DNA of 64,000 nucleotides from Phosphoribacter sp037045045 (GCA_037045045.1 JBAOHL010000004.1:186001-250000), one strand, 5' to 3'. Shown: positions 8,101 through 18,900, counted from the first letter of the stretch. Notes: generated by a model not told the origin, from the sequence alone. Made by a program: numbers and translations.

Positions 8101-9193
8101 GACAGACCCCTCGAAGAACCGATACCCCGACGTTGCCCTCAGGGGTGCGGGCAGTGACGATGAAAATCGAGCCCGTCGGGCAGGCACCGCTCTTGTGGAG
8201 TGAGATGGCCGCCGCCAACTGCAGCGCGGTCGAGGCACTGCGGGCCTCGCCAAGCAGCTCCTTGATCCGTATCCGGCGACAGTGCGGGCCGAGTTCGGCT
8301 GTGATCGCCGCGTCCTCGTCCCGGTCGGTGTCGCTGCCGTTCTCGGAGGACAGCACGGCCCAGACGTCGTCGGGCGCGATCCCCGCTTCGGAGCAGGCGT
8401 CGGAGAGGCAGCGGCGCATCCGCTCGGTCAGGCTCCGTCGCCCGTCGTTGGTGACCACTTGAGTGCCGAGGATCTCGGCGTACACCTGGGTGTCTGGGCC
8501 GACGCTGTCGGTGCCTTCCACGACGAACATGGCCGACCCTTCGCCCGCGGCAACGGCCTCCGGGCCGTACGTGTAGTGGCTCTCCCAGGCCCACTGCGGG
8601 CTGAACTCCTCAGTCGCGCCGACGAGGAGCCGATCGATCCGTCCACGCGCGATGAGACGGCTGGCGTACCGGAGCACCGACAGCACGGCGGTGGCCCCAC
8701 CGGCGATCGTCGCGTTGACACCTTGCAGACCCACCCTGATGGCGGTCTGGCTCGCGGCGCAGTTCATCACCGCGTTGGGGAAGATGAGCGGGTTCACCAG
8801 GTAGGGCTTGTCCTCGACGTACGTCGCCTTGCTGTACTCGCTCGTGGAGCGAGTGCTGCCGGCGGACGTGCCGAGCACCATGCCGAACCGCGTGCGGTCG
8901 GAGTCTGCCGGCCGCCCGGCTAGCGCTTCGAGGCTCGAGATCATCGTCAGCACACTCGTCCGGTCGAGCGTCGACACGCCCTTGCGGCCCAGGTGCTCCC
9001 TGGCGACCAGGTCGCTGACCATGTAGCCGTGCGTCGCGGGAAGCGAGTCCTCGAACTCGGCGGTGACGTCGCGCCGGGCAGGCTCCTGCGCGGTGAGTCC
9101 CTCCGAAAAGGACGAGACGTCGAAGCCCCACGGGCTGACGACGCCCCAGCCGGTGATGCTGAGGGTCGGACGAGTGGGGGTGATGGCGGTCAT
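8093..9193 (-). CDS. Ketosynthase-like chain length factor (no active-site Cys)
   Basis: A 366-residue KS-fold protein. The nucleophile loop reads TIAGGATAVLSVLRYA: Gly-Ala-Thr stands where active enzymes have Cys, so this is a CLF-type partner. Other KS-fold landmarks are present (ITGWGVVSP at the N-terminus, MVLGTSAGSTRSTSEY, AAGEGSAMFVVE). The HGTGT His is replaced (VLSSENGSDTDRDE). Its start overlaps the stop of the complete KS upstream in a TGATG, so the two should be made in equal amounts and form the heterodimer that sets chain length. Its stop overlaps the GTG of the next KS. Confidence 0.85.
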   Translation of the reverse strand: MTAITPTRPTLSITGWGVVSPWGFDVSSFSEGLTAQEPARRDVTAEFEDSLPATHGYMVSDLVAREHLGRKGVSTLDRTSVLTMISSLEALAGRPADSDRTRFGMVLGTSAGSTRSTSEYSKATYVEDKPYLVNPLIFPNAVMNCAASQTAIRVGLQGVNATIAGGATAVLSVLRYASRLIARGRIDRLLVGATEEFSPQWAWESHYTYGPEAVAAGEGSAMFVVEGTDSVGPDTQVYAEILGTQVVTNDGRRSLTERMRRCLSDACSEAGIAPDDVWAVLSSENGSDTDRDEDAAITAELGPHCRRIRIKELLGEARSASTALQLAAAISLHKSGACPTGSIFIVTARTPEGNVGVSVLRGVCRD

Positions 9194-10398
9194 CACAGGC
9201 TCCCGAAGATGGTGATGGCGTTGTTGCCGCCGAAGGCGAAACCATTGACCTGTGCGACCTTGACGGTCGCCGGTCGGGCCTGGTTGGGGACGGGGTCGAT
9301 GCCGGCGATGCGTGGATCGACCTCGGAGAAGTTGATGGTGGGGGGCAGGAAGGAGTGCTCGATCGCGAGCATGGTGGCGATGACGTTGAACGCAGACGCC
9401 GCGCCCATCGTGTGCCCGAGCATGGACTTGATAGAGCTGACCGGCGGAGGCGCACCCTCGAACACCTCGGTGATCGCGGTGCCCTCGGTGAGGTCGTTGG
9501 CTGGGGTCCCCGTCCCGTGCGCGCTGATGTAGTCGATGTCCGCCGCAGTGACGCCCGCGTCGGCGTGCGCGAGCTGCATGCAGCGCACAATGCTGTCCTT
9601 GTTCGGCGCGGTCATGTGGTCGGCGTCGCAATTGACGCCATAGCCGAGAACCTCGGCGTAGATCCGGGCGCCGCGAGCCACGGCGTGGTCATAGGCCTCC
9701 ACGACCACGGCCGCGCCGCCCTCTCCGGTGATGATGCCGGTGCGGTCCTTGTCGAACGGACGGCACTGCTTCTCGGCGATGGCGCCCAGCCGGAAGAACC
9801 CTGCGTGCGACCACCTGCCGACCGAATCGGCCCCGCCGGCGATCACACAGTCGGTCTCACCGGCGGTGATCGCGTCGAAGGCGTAGCCGACGGCGTAGTT
9901 GCTGGCCGAGCAGGCAGTGGAGAAGGTGAACGCTTCGCCCGACAGCCCCAGTTCCTGGTTCACCGCGCTGGTGAGCCTGGATGACGGGACCTGGGCGAAG
10001 CGCGCACCCTCTACCTCCGCGAAGCCACCGGTGAGGGACTCGTGCGTCAGTTGTTCGAGAACCTGTGACTCGCCGCCGGTGGTGCCCATGCAGGACCAGG
10101 CGCGGGCGTCCCGGAGGACGTCCTCGTCGAGTCCGGCATCGTGAACCGCGAGGCGAGCTGCAGCCGCCGCGAACAGGCTGGTCCGTCCCCACTGCTGGAC
10201 ATCCAGCCGGGTGAGGATCGATTCGGGGGCGAAGTCATGGACTTCGCCGCCCATGATGTGGGGGAATCCCGACGAGTCGAAACTTGCGATGGGACTTACG
10301 CCGCTACGGCCCGCGAGAAGACCGGCGTGGAAGCTCGCCGCTCCCGTACCGATACTCGAGATCGGTCCCAGTCCCGTGATGACGACTCGACGGGTCAT
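9193..10398 (-). CDS. Beta-ketoacyl synthase (FabF-type KS), principal condensing enzyme
   Basis: A 401-residue FabF-like ketosynthase with Cys in FSTACSASNYAV, His in SAHGTGTPANDLTEG and His in KSMLGHTMGAASAF, all catalytic residues present. MTRRVVITGLGPISSIG is a textbook N-terminus, which fixes the start at 10398, one base after the ACP stop. It should load acyl-ACP and extend it with malonyl-ACP, with the CLF encoded next. With ketoreductase (11621-12361) and dehydratase (10737-11624) but no enoyl reductase in sight, repeated cycles would give a conjugated polyene. Confidence 0.92.
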   Translation of the reverse strand: MTRRVVITGLGPISSIGTGAASFHAGLLAGRSGVSPIASFDSSGFPHIMGGEVHDFAPESILTRLDVQQWGRTSLFAAAAARLAVHDAGLDEDVLRDARAWSCMGTTGGESQVLEQLTHESLTGGFAEVEGARFAQVPSSRLTSAVNQELGLSGEAFTFSTACSASNYAVGYAFDAITAGETDCVIAGGADSVGRWSHAGFFRLGAIAEKQCRPFDKDRTGIITGEGGAAVVVEAYDHAVARGARIYAEVLGYGVNCDADHMTAPNKDSIVRCMQLAHADAGVTAADIDYISAHGTGTPANDLTEGTAITEVFEGAPPPVSSIKSMLGHTMGAASAFNVIATMLAIEHSFLPPTINFSEVDPRIAGIDPVPNQARPATVKVAQVNGFAFGGNNAITIFGSL

Positions 10399-10399
10399 G

Positions 10400-10663
10400 T
10401 CACTGGTCCCAGCCGGCGTACCGAGCAACGATGGCGTAGACGGCCTCGAGGTTGACCATCTTCTCGAGCTCCGACTGGTCGATGTCGATCTTGTACTGCT
10501 TCTCGACGCGAGCCAGGATCTCGATGGCGCGCAGGGAGTCGGCGCCGTGTTCCTCCTTGAAGTTGCTCGTCAAGGTCAGCTCGTCGTCGTCCAGCTCGAG
10601 GACGTCGAGGGCGATCTCGCGGAGCTCCTCAAGGCGCTCCTCGTTGTAGGTGATGGTGCTCAT
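10400..10663 (-). CDS. Acyl carrier protein
   Basis: An 87-residue acidic four-helix carrier protein. The phosphopantetheine site is GADSLRAIEI (Ser near residue 43). There is a strong ribosome-binding site (AAGGAG) about 9 bases before the ATG. It sits between the dehydratase (73-base gap) and the main KS (1-base gap). It should carry the growing polyene and hand it to the first condensation domain of the NRPS. The gap before it is the longest inside this operon, so differential processing or an internal promoter could raise ACP levels, but I see no clear promoter there. Confidence 0.93.
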   Translation of the reverse strand: MSTITYNEERLEELREIALDVLELDDDELTLTSNFKEEHGADSLRAIEILARVEKQYKIDIDQSELEKMVNLEAVYAIVARYAGWDQ

Positions 10664-10736
10664 GTGGGTTTCTCCTTGGCGGTGGATCGGGTTGGGTGGG
10701 TTGGGTGTTACGCCAGCGGGGTTTCTCGCTGGACGA

Positions 10737-11624
10737 CTACAGGGCGAGGGAGTCCTCCGCTCGCAGGAGGGCGAGGATGGTCTGAACCCGGATGATGAGA
10801 CGGTCCTCGACCCACACTTCGCCGGTCATGATGGCGCTCTCCTTCCTGAGGGCGCTCGCCTGGACAACGTGGCGCAGAACGTCTCCCGGGTAGGCAGCGC
10901 CGAGGACCTCCAGCCCTCGGGCCGACCCGAAGATGAGCTTCTTGCCCGCCACGTCGTCCCGGGTGAGTGAGTTGAGCCAGAGCACGCCGCCGGCCTGCCC
11001 GAGCCCCTCGACGATGAGCGGGACCGGGTAGCGGTAGCCCTCGGGGGCAATGGCGGATGACAGGCCTTGGTAACACGCCTCGGAGCCACTGACGGCCTTG
11101 ACCGCGACGATGCGCTCGCCCGGCAGGAGCTCGTCGACACGGTCGACGTGCAGCATGGGGTTCCGATGTGGCAGAAGCGACTTCAGCTCGCCGTGCGACA
11201 GCACGCCGGGTGGCCGGTAGGCCTCGCGGGGGCCGACCGTCAGCCTCACCTCGGCGCAGGCAGAGCCATCCGCGCGCTCGCAGGTGGCGACGATGCGCGT
11301 CGCGCCGCCGGCGGCGGGACGCATCCGCAAGGTGGCCGTCGAGGTGTCCCCGGGCAGCAACGGCGCCTGGAAGCGCACCGACTCGATCGAACGGATCTCG
11401 AGGGGCGGGCTCTGCGGCAGGAGCGCTGTCGCGCCTTGGAACACGGTCTCGATGGTGAAGACGCCTGGGTAGATCGTGAAGTCCGGGTAGTGCCCTTGGA
11501 GGTAGGGGTCGGTGGGGACGATGTGCTTCGTCGCCACGGCCGTGCCCTCGTCGACCCACGCGACCTCGTCGCAGGCAACGAGCGGCGCAGCGGAACTCGG
11601 GCCACGCTCGACACTCACGCTCAC
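10737..11624 (-). CDS. 3-hydroxyacyl-ACP dehydratase, double hotdog (FabA/FabZ-like)
   Basis: A 295-residue protein with two hotdog domains. The first (about residues 15-135) contains GHYPDFTIYPGVFTIETVFQG, corresponding to the FabZ GHFP...PGV region with its His. The second (about 140-295) starts with LLPHRNPMLHVDRV, the FabA/FabZ N-terminal signature, and has VEGLGQAGG for the central helix. It would remove water from 3-hydroxyacyl-ACP made by the ketoreductase to leave a double bond. The start at 11624 overlaps the ketoreductase stop (ATGA). Fused or paired dehydratase halves are common in highly reducing type II PKS systems. Confidence 0.87.
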   Translation of the reverse strand: MSVSVERGPSSAAPLVACDEVAWVDEGTAVATKHIVPTDPYLQGHYPDFTIYPGVFTIETVFQGATALLPQSPPLEIRSIESVRFQAPLLPGDTSTATLRMRPAAGGATRIVATCERADGSACAEVRLTVGPREAYRPPGVLSHGELKSLLPHRNPMLHVDRVDELLPGERIVAVKAVSGSEACYQGLSSAIAPEGYRYPVPLIVEGLGQAGGVLWLNSLTRDDVAGKKLIFGSARGLEVLGAAYPGDVLRHVVQASALRKESAIMTGEVWVEDRLIIRVQTILALLRAEDSLAL

Positions 11625-12361
11625 AGCACGATCCCCCCGTCGACCTGGAAGACCTGGCCGGTGATGTAGCCGGCTCGATCCGAGGCCAGGAAGGAGACCA
11701 TCTCCGCGACGTCCTCGGACTGGCCGAGCCGGCGCAGCGGGATGCTCCCGAGGACCGCCTTGCGGCCTGCCTCGTCGAGGAAGCCCGTCATGTCGGTCTC
11801 GATGAAGCCCGGTGCGACGACGTTGACCCGAACGCCGCAGGAACCCAGTTCCTTGGCGAGGGACTTGCTGAGGCCGACGATGCCCGCCTTGGAAGCGGCG
11901 TAGTTCGTTTGGCCACGATTGCCGTAGACCCCCGCGACTGAGGAGATGTTGATAATCGAGCCACCGCGGCGCTTCATGAAGCCGTAGCTCACGGCGCGCA
12001 CGGTGTTGAAGGTCCCCGTGAGGTTGGTGTCGATGACGTCGGTCCAGTCGGCGGCACCCATCAAGACCATCGGTCGGTCTCGGGTGATGCCCGCGGAGTT
12101 GACAAGGGTGTCGATCTCGCCCAGCGCCTCCTCGGCCTGGGCGACGAAGTCGTCGACCGCGGCCTTATCGGAGACATCGCAGGGGGCGGAGTACACCTTC
12201 GCGCCCCGCTCTTGGATCAGCTCGCTGGTCACGGCAGCGGCCTCGGAGCCACTGCGGTAGCAGAATGCGACGTCGAAACCGTCCTCGGCCAGCTTGAGGG
12301 CAACGGACCTCCCGATGCCCCGAGAACCACCGGTGACGATGGCACGGCGTGTGCTGTCCAT
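11621..12361 (-). CDS. fabG: 3-oxoacyl-ACP reductase (FabG-type ketoreductase)
   Basis: A 246-residue short-chain dehydrogenase. It has the NADPH-binding TGGSRGIGRSVA motif at about residues 10-21, NSAGITRDRP for the NAG motif, a catalytic Ser in INISSVAGVYG, and Tyr/Lys in YAASKAGIVG. The C-terminal GYITGQVFQVDGG is FabG-like. It reduces the 3-keto group after each condensation. It is the first gene of the leftward PKS operon; ATG at 12361 was chosen because the domain begins immediately and GGAG lies about 9 bases upstream. An in-frame extension of 54 residues upstream is Arg-rich and unlike the family. Confidence 0.93.
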   Translation of the reverse strand: MDSTRRAIVTGGSRGIGRSVALKLAEDGFDVAFCYRSGSEAAAVTSELIQERGAKVYSAPCDVSDKAAVDDFVAQAEEALGEIDTLVNSAGITRDRPMVLMGAADWTDVIDTNLTGTFNTVRAVSYGFMKRRGGSIINISSVAGVYGNRGQTNYAASKAGIVGLSKSLAKELGSCGVRVNVVAPGFIETDMTGFLDEAGRKAVLGSIPLRRLGQSEDVAEMVSFLASDRAGYITGQVFQVDGGIVL

Positions 12362-12600
12362 TGCTGAGACTCCGACTTCGTGGGTGGCGGTGAGTGGACG
12401 TGGTCCGCGTCGCGGTCGCTCTGGCGTCCAGCTCGTGTGCGTTCTCCGGAAACGTAACCGGGGTCCGCGACTGTCTCCCAGCGCGTTGCACCTTCCTGCA
12501 CGCCCCCGGGCCCGACTTCTCATGAGCGGGTGTATTCCGCGGACGTCGTTGCTGCCGTGTGGTTTTCACGTGTCATGGCGAGGACACCCCGAACGCCGAC
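12362..12600 (-). promoter_or_regulatory. Intergenic region expected to hold the promoter of the fabG-PKS operon
   Basis: This stretch lies between the hairpin after the MbtH gene and the fabG start and has no credible gene. It is the only place where the leftward PKS operon could begin. I see no convincing -35/-10 pair. The palindromes found at 36880-37150 do not recur here. Confidence 0.45.
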
Positions 12601-12644
12601 GAGCCGGCGGAGTGACGACCGGTGGTCGCCGACTTCGCCGGCTC
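12601..12644 (-). terminator. Strong GC-rich hairpin after the NRPS-MbtH operon
   Basis: GAGCCGGCGGAGTGACGACC at 12601-12620 pairs with its near-perfect complement at 12624-12644 around a 3-base loop, giving a stem of about 20 pairs with one bulge. It begins about 18 bases beyond the MbtH stop in the leftward direction. No U-tract follows, which is common for actinobacterial terminators. It separates the NRPS and PKS transcripts. Confidence 0.7.
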
Positions 12645-12662
12645 GATGGCCTGCAGAGATCC

Positions 12663-12896
12663 CTATACGGGCGTCAGGTCGGGTACGTCCCGGGCCTGGC
12701 CCATCGCCTCTACGAGGCTGTTCGGCCGCATGTCTACCCACGTGGTGGTGATGTGGTCGAGAGCCTCTGTGCGCGTGCCCTCCGCCATGATCTCCCAGCC
12801 CTGCGGTACGAGGGCGAAGACGGGCCAGATGGAGTACTGGCCCTCGGCGTTGCGCAGGGCATAGAAGCGGTAGGACTCATTCTCGAACGGGTTCAT
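12663..12896 (-). CDS. MbtH-like NRPS accessory protein
   Basis: A 77-residue MbtH-family protein, which binds adenylation domains and is needed for their folding or activity. The N-terminus MNPFENES and the core GQYSIWPVFALVPQGWE match the family signature, followed by the conserved helix ALDHITTTWVDMRP. An AAGGGA ribosome-binding site lies about 6 bases before the ATG, and the gene starts 35 bases after the second NRPS gene, so it is the last gene of that transcript. The strong hairpin at 12601-12644 follows. A second, shorter MbtH is encoded at 41000-41215. Confidence 0.95.
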   Translation of the reverse strand: MNPFENESYRFYALRNAEGQYSIWPVFALVPQGWEIMAEGTRTEALDHITTTWVDMRPNSLVEAMGQARDVPDLTPV

Positions 12897-12931
12897 GTGA
12901 TGTCCCTTGCGTGCGTGGTGGTTGTTACGGA

Positions 12932-15900
12932 CTAGTCGGTCGATGTCAGCCGTGTCGCAAGCTCACCCCCGATCGTCCGCAGGGCGTCGGGCGAGGCCAT
13001 GTCGTTGTGACGACACGCCACGTCCACGCGGGTAAGCCCGCCGCGCAGGAAGGGTTGCCAACGGTTCTCGCTGACAGGGCTGCTCTCGTCGAGAGTGGCG
13101 ACGAACAGCAGTGCCTCGGTGTGGCACGGGCGTGGCCGGTAGGCCCGGGCGAGCGTGGTGTTCGTGGTGAAAACCTCGTAAACCCCACCGAGCTGTTGGG
13201 CGGTAAGCGTGCCGAGGACCCCGCCGTGCGCGCGGAGGGCCGCTACCGTGGCTGCCCTGTCGACGCGCTCGCCGTGAGGGCAGTCGACGAGGTGAGGGTC
13301 GTAGCCGGCGAGGGCGAACAAATTCTCGAAGAGCAGCTTCTCGCTGACGTCGAGGCCGTTAGCCTGCTCGTCGGCGGTCTTGGGGAAAGAGTCGAGAAGG
13401 GCGAGGAGCTCGACCCCTTCGCCGGATTCCTCGAGCTGGACGGCAATCTCTTGCGCGACCATGCCGCCGAAGGACCAACCGAGCAGCCGGTAGGGACCGT
13501 GCGGCTGGACAGCCCGGATCTCGGTCAGGTAGCGAGCGGCGAGGACGGGGATAGACTCCACGGCCGGCTCGGTGCCGCCCAGGCCCGGCGACTGCAACCC
13601 ATAAATCGGCTGGTCAGGTCCGAGGTGACGAGCCAGCCCGGCATACGACCAACTGAACCCGCTCGCCGGGTGGATACAGAACAGCGGCGCCTGTTCACCG
13701 TTGGGCTGCAGCGGGATGAGCACCCCGAAGGAGTCTTGGTCCGTCTCGCCATGTCGCACCCGCTCGGCGATGCCGGCGACGGTGGGTGCCTCGAAGAGGG
13801 TCCGGATCGACAGGCTAACGCCGAGGTCGCTCTCGAGCCTGGCCATGAGTCTCGTGGCAAGGAGCGAGTGCCCGCCGAGATCGAAGAAGCTCTCGTCGAT
13901 CCCGACGAACGGGGTGCCGAGGGTGGCCGCGAATGCGCGCGCCACCCGGACTTCGGTCGCGTCCCGCGGCGCCCGACCACGTACCTCGGCGGCGGGCTCG
14001 GGCAGCGCCTTGATGTCCACCTTCCCGTTGGGGCTGAGGGGAAGTGCGTCGATGAGGACCACGAGATCGGGCACCATATGCGCTGGCAACAGCGTCGAGA
14101 CGTGCGCCCGCAAAGTGGTAGCCGCAGCGTCGGACGACGTCGGCGTGCCGGCGGCCACGTAGGCGACAATCTGGTCGACGTCCTCGACGGAGCGCACGAG
14201 TACCGTCGCCTCGCGCACGGCGTCGTGGGCCAGCAGTGCGGCTTGGATCTCGCCGAGCTCGATGCGGAACCCGCGAACCTTGACCTGATCGTCGGACCGG
14301 TGGAGGAAGGTCATCGTCCCTTCGGTATCCCACCGGACGATGTCCCCGGTGCGGTACATCCGTTCGCCGGGCGCACCGAACGGGTTCGGGACGAACCTGG
14401 TCGCGGTGAGGTCGGGTTGGCCGAAGTAGCCCCGGGCGAGGCCGTTGCCGGCCATGTACAGCTCGCCCGGCGTGCCGACGGGGACCGGGTGGAGCCGCTC
14501 GTCGAGGACGAAGGCCCGGTGGTTGTCGAGAGGGCCGCCGATGGGCAACGGTCCGGTGGCAATCTGCTGCTCCGGCGAGATCCGGTACTGCGTGCAGTTG
14601 ACTGTCGTCTCGGTCGGCCCGTACATGTTGAGAACGGCGACGCCGGGATGGCGTTCGCGCCACGCATCCACAACCTCACCCGTGAGCGTCTCACCCCCGA
14701 GCAGCAGCTCCTGGGTGGGGGCGTAATGGTCCGGAAGCCGGTCGAGCAACGGCAGGTGGCTGGGGGTGGCTTTGAGGAAGTCCGGCGCCGAGGCGAGCAG
14801 CCGCGCCGAGACCTCTGGCTCCTCCTCCTGGATCGTTCCGACGAGCACGGTGCCGCCGACCGTCAGCGGGACGAGCATCGCGGTAACGCTGAGGTCGAAT
14901 GAGACCGCAGAGTGGAGCAGCGCGGTGCCCTCCACCCCGTCGTAGGTGTCGCCGGCGAAGGTGAGGTAGTCGGCGAGGGCAAACTGCTCGATGACCACGC
15001 CCTTGGGCCGACCGGTCGACCCCGAGGTGAAGATGGCGTATGCCGGGTGGCGCAGGTCGGGTGGGACAGCTCGCTCGTCGTCGCGGATCGGCCCGCGCTG
15101 TCCATCCGTCTGCACGTCTTCGAAGCGAATGGTCAGCGTCGTGTCGGGCACCTCCGGCAGAGTGTGCGCGACATCGTCGGTGGAGATGAGGACGCGCGGC
15201 CGCACGGTTCCCAACAGCAGGGCGATCCGCTCTGCCGGGTAGTTCACCTCGACCGGTAGGTATGCCGCGCCGGACTTGCCCACCGCCAGGACCGCGCAGA
15301 CGAACGACCACGACCGGGGCAGGGCAACGGCGACGAAGTCCTCGGCCGTGACACCGGCGGCGATGAGGTCGCGTGCGAGCCGGTTGGCGCGCTCGTCGAG
15401 CTCTCGGTAGGTGACCTCCCGGGTCCCGTCGACGACGGCGACCGCGTCCGGCGTCCTAGCGGCCTGCGCCTCCACCATCCGCCAGAACGGCGCGCTCGGG
15501 TCCGCCGTGCGCGTGTCATTCCAGTCATAGAGCACGAGGTGCCGCTCGTCGACGTCGAGCACGTCGATGTCCTCGACGATGATCTCGGTGTCGCTGACGG
15601 CTGCGTCGAGTACCCGCGCAAGGCGGCGGCCGAACGCCTGGATCTCCTGGGGGGAGAATAGGTCAGTCCGGAACTCGATCACGCCGAAGACACCGGCGCA
15701 GTCCCGGCCGGGGGTCCGGCTCTCACCCAGCTTGAGCGAGAGGTCGAACTTCGCCGTCGTCACGTCGGCTGGCAGGCTCTCGACCTGGAGGCCGACGAGG
15801 TGAAGGTCCACATCTTCGGCCGACTGGAAAGAGTAGGCGACCTGCGCCAGGGGGTGGCTGGCAAGTGACCGGACCGGGTTGAGCGCCTCGACGACCCGCT

Positions 15901-18900
15901 CGAACGGGACGTCCTGATGGGAGAAGGCGCCGAGGTTTGTCGCTCGGACCTGCCCGAGGAGGTCGGCGAAGGACTCCGTCCCGGTGAACCGGTGCCGGGC
16001 CACGAGAGTGTTGACGAAGAACCCGACGAGGTTGCTCAGCGCCTCGTCGTTGCGACCGGAGACGGGCAAGGCGAGCGGGATGTCAGCTCCGGTGCCGCTG
16101 CGCCGCAGCGTCGCGACCAGGGCCGCCTGGATGACCATGGCGAGGCTGACGCCGTGAGTCTTCGCGACGGTGTCGAGCGCAGCGTGCAGCTCGTGGTCGA
16201 TCTCGAACGGTTCGGTCCGCGCGGCGAAGTCGCTCGTCGGCGGCCGGGGAGTCGTCGTCGGCAACGAGGCCACGGCGGGGAGGTTCGAGAGCATCTCGCG
16301 CCAATAGCCGAGCTGCGCCGCCTGCAGGCTGCCGGGGTCATCGTCGGCTCCGAGCATCCGCTGCTGCCAGACTGCGTAGTCCGCCGACTGAATCGGCAGC
16401 GGGACCCACTCGGGCTGACGCCCGCCGATCCGCGCGGCATACGCGACGCTGAGGTCCCTCGTCAGCGGCGCAAGCGATCCTGCGTCACACGCGATGTGGT
16501 GCATCGTCAGGGCGAGGACATGCTCCCTTTCGCCCACCTTGAGCAGCGTCGCTCGGATCGGCAGGTCGGTATCGAGGGTGAAGGGTCGGGCTGCGAGCGC
16601 CGCCAGCCTCGCGTCGAGCCGGACCGCGTCGATCGTCTCCACGGGGAGGGGGACACGCACGAGTTCGGCGTCGATGACGTGTTGGTAGGGCACCCCATCG
16701 TGGTGCGGGAAAGTCGTGCGGAGGATCTCGTGGCGCACCACGACGTCACCGAGCGCCAGCCTGAGGGCGTCGCTGTCGAGCTCACCCCGCAGTCGGAGGG
16801 CGATGGGCACGTGGTAGGCACTGCCCTGCTCCATGGTGCTGAGGAACCACAGTCGGCGCTGGACTGCCGAGAGCGGCACAAGGTCTGGGCGTGCTTGTGA
16901 GACAAGGGGAATGGCGCGGTGTGCGCTCCCGCTCTCGATCAGCGTGGCGAGGCGCGCCACAGTGGGGTTGTCGAACACCGTCCGGACGCCGAGATCGACA
17001 TCGAGCACCGAGCGGATTCGGTTGGTCAGTCGTGTGGCGAGCAGGGAGTGGCCGCCAACTGCGAAGAAGTCGTCGTCGATCCCCACGGCGGTCCGTCCGA
17101 GCACCTCGGCAAACAGCTCCACGAGCAGATGCTCGGTTGCCGACGTGGGCACCCGGCTCTCGCCGGAGTCGAAGGTCGGCTCGGGAAGGGCCTTGCGGTC
17201 GATCTTGCCGTTCGAGGTGAGGGGGAAGGAGTCCAGGACGACGACAGCGCTCGGAACCATGCTGGTCGGCAAACGCAGGCTCAGTTCGTTGCGTACCCAC
17301 TGCTCCTCGACGGACCCCACGGCATATCCGACGAGACACTTGTCCCCGCTGGGACCGCGGCCCACAGCGACGATGGCGTCACGGACGTTTTCCAGCGCCT
17401 GCATGCTCGCCTCGATCTCGGACAGCTCGATGCGCTGACCGCGGATCTTCACTTGATGGTCGTTGCGTCCGAGGAACTCCAGTTGCCCGCCACGGTTGTA
17501 GCGGACCTGGTCGCCGGTGCGGTAGAGCCGGGCACCGGGCTCCACGGAGAAGGGGTCAGGGACGAAGGCGAGCGCGGTCTTGACAGGGTCGCCGAGGTAG
17601 CCGTGGCCAACCCCGTGCCCACCGACGCACAGCTCGCCGATCGCTCCCGGGGGCACGGGTCGCAGCGACTCATCGAGGACGTAGAGGCGGGTGTTGCGGA
17701 TGGCCGTGCCGATCGGGACGCGGTCCGCGCCGAGGTCGGACTGCGAGGTGAGCAGAGCGTGGGTGACGTCGTCGCTGCACTCGGTGGGACCGTAGGCATT
17801 GACCAGGGGGATGCCGCGGTGCCTCGCGAACCAGCGGTGACACAGTGCCGGCGGAAGCGCCTCTCCGGTCACCACGACGTAGCGGAGCCGGTCGAGGTCA
17901 GCTGACGTGCCGGTCTCGTCCCAGTGCTCGAGCGTGGCCCGCAACATCGAGGGCACAACCTCGGCGATCGTGACGTCCATGGTGGAGATCTGCGAGAACA
18001 GGGCCAGTGGGTCGGTCGCCGACTCTCGCCCGACGACATGGGTGCGGCCACCGACGAGCAGGGCCGCCAGCATCTGCCAGAGGGAGACGTCGAAACTCAG
18101 CGGGGCGTTCTGGAGGACGGTGTCGCGAGCCGAGAGCCTCAGTTGCTCGACCTTGGACATGAGGTGGTTGTGCATGCCCCGGCGATGGATCATCGCGCCC
18201 TTCGGGCGGCCGGTGGAGCCGGAGGTGTAGAGGACGTAGGCCAGATCCAGGGGGCGGGCGAAGACCGCGTCGACGTCCGCTTCCTGCCCGTCGAGGACGA
18301 CCACCTCGAGGGGACGCACGCACCCGGCTGCTAGCTGCCGGGCGAGCTGCTCGTGCCGCGGGTCGGTGACGAGCCACCGCGCACCGCAGTCGGTGAGTAG
18401 CCCGACCGATCGCTGCTGGGGAGCGTCGACGTCTAAGGGGGTGTAGGCGGCGCCAGCGCTGAGAATCCCGAGAAGCGCGACGGGTGCGGTGACACACCGG
18501 TCGAGCAGGACGGCGGCGATCTCGCCCGGCTGGACGCCGGCGCCTCGCAGGTGACGCGCGAGCCAGCCGCTGCAGCGACTCAGCTGCGCATAGGTGAGGC
18601 GCGCTCCCTCGTCGTCGGTCAGGGCGGTCGCGTCAGGGGTCAGCCGCGCATAGCTGTGCACGCTCTCGACGACATCCGCCAAGATGTCGTCGCGCGAGGT
18701 GTCGTTCCAGGCGTTGAGGATGAGCTCGCGCTCGCCCTCGCTGAGCAGGTCGACCTCGGAGAGCGGCACATCGGGGTCGGCCAGGACGGCGTCGATCAGT
18801 CGAAGCAGGCGCGTGGCGATCGCTTCGGCCGTGGCCGGGTCGAACAGGTCGCTGCTGTAGTCGAGGCGGACCCGGGCTCCGCCCTCGTCCGCCGCGCCCT

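Noticed and set aside
12911..14902. Long open frame on the + strand opposite the NRPS (also 2490-3572, 7045-8157, 28724-29536, 30661-32391)
   Set aside because: They are Arg/Pro/Gly-rich antisense shadows of strongly recognisable minus-strand genes in high-GC DNA, with no family features.
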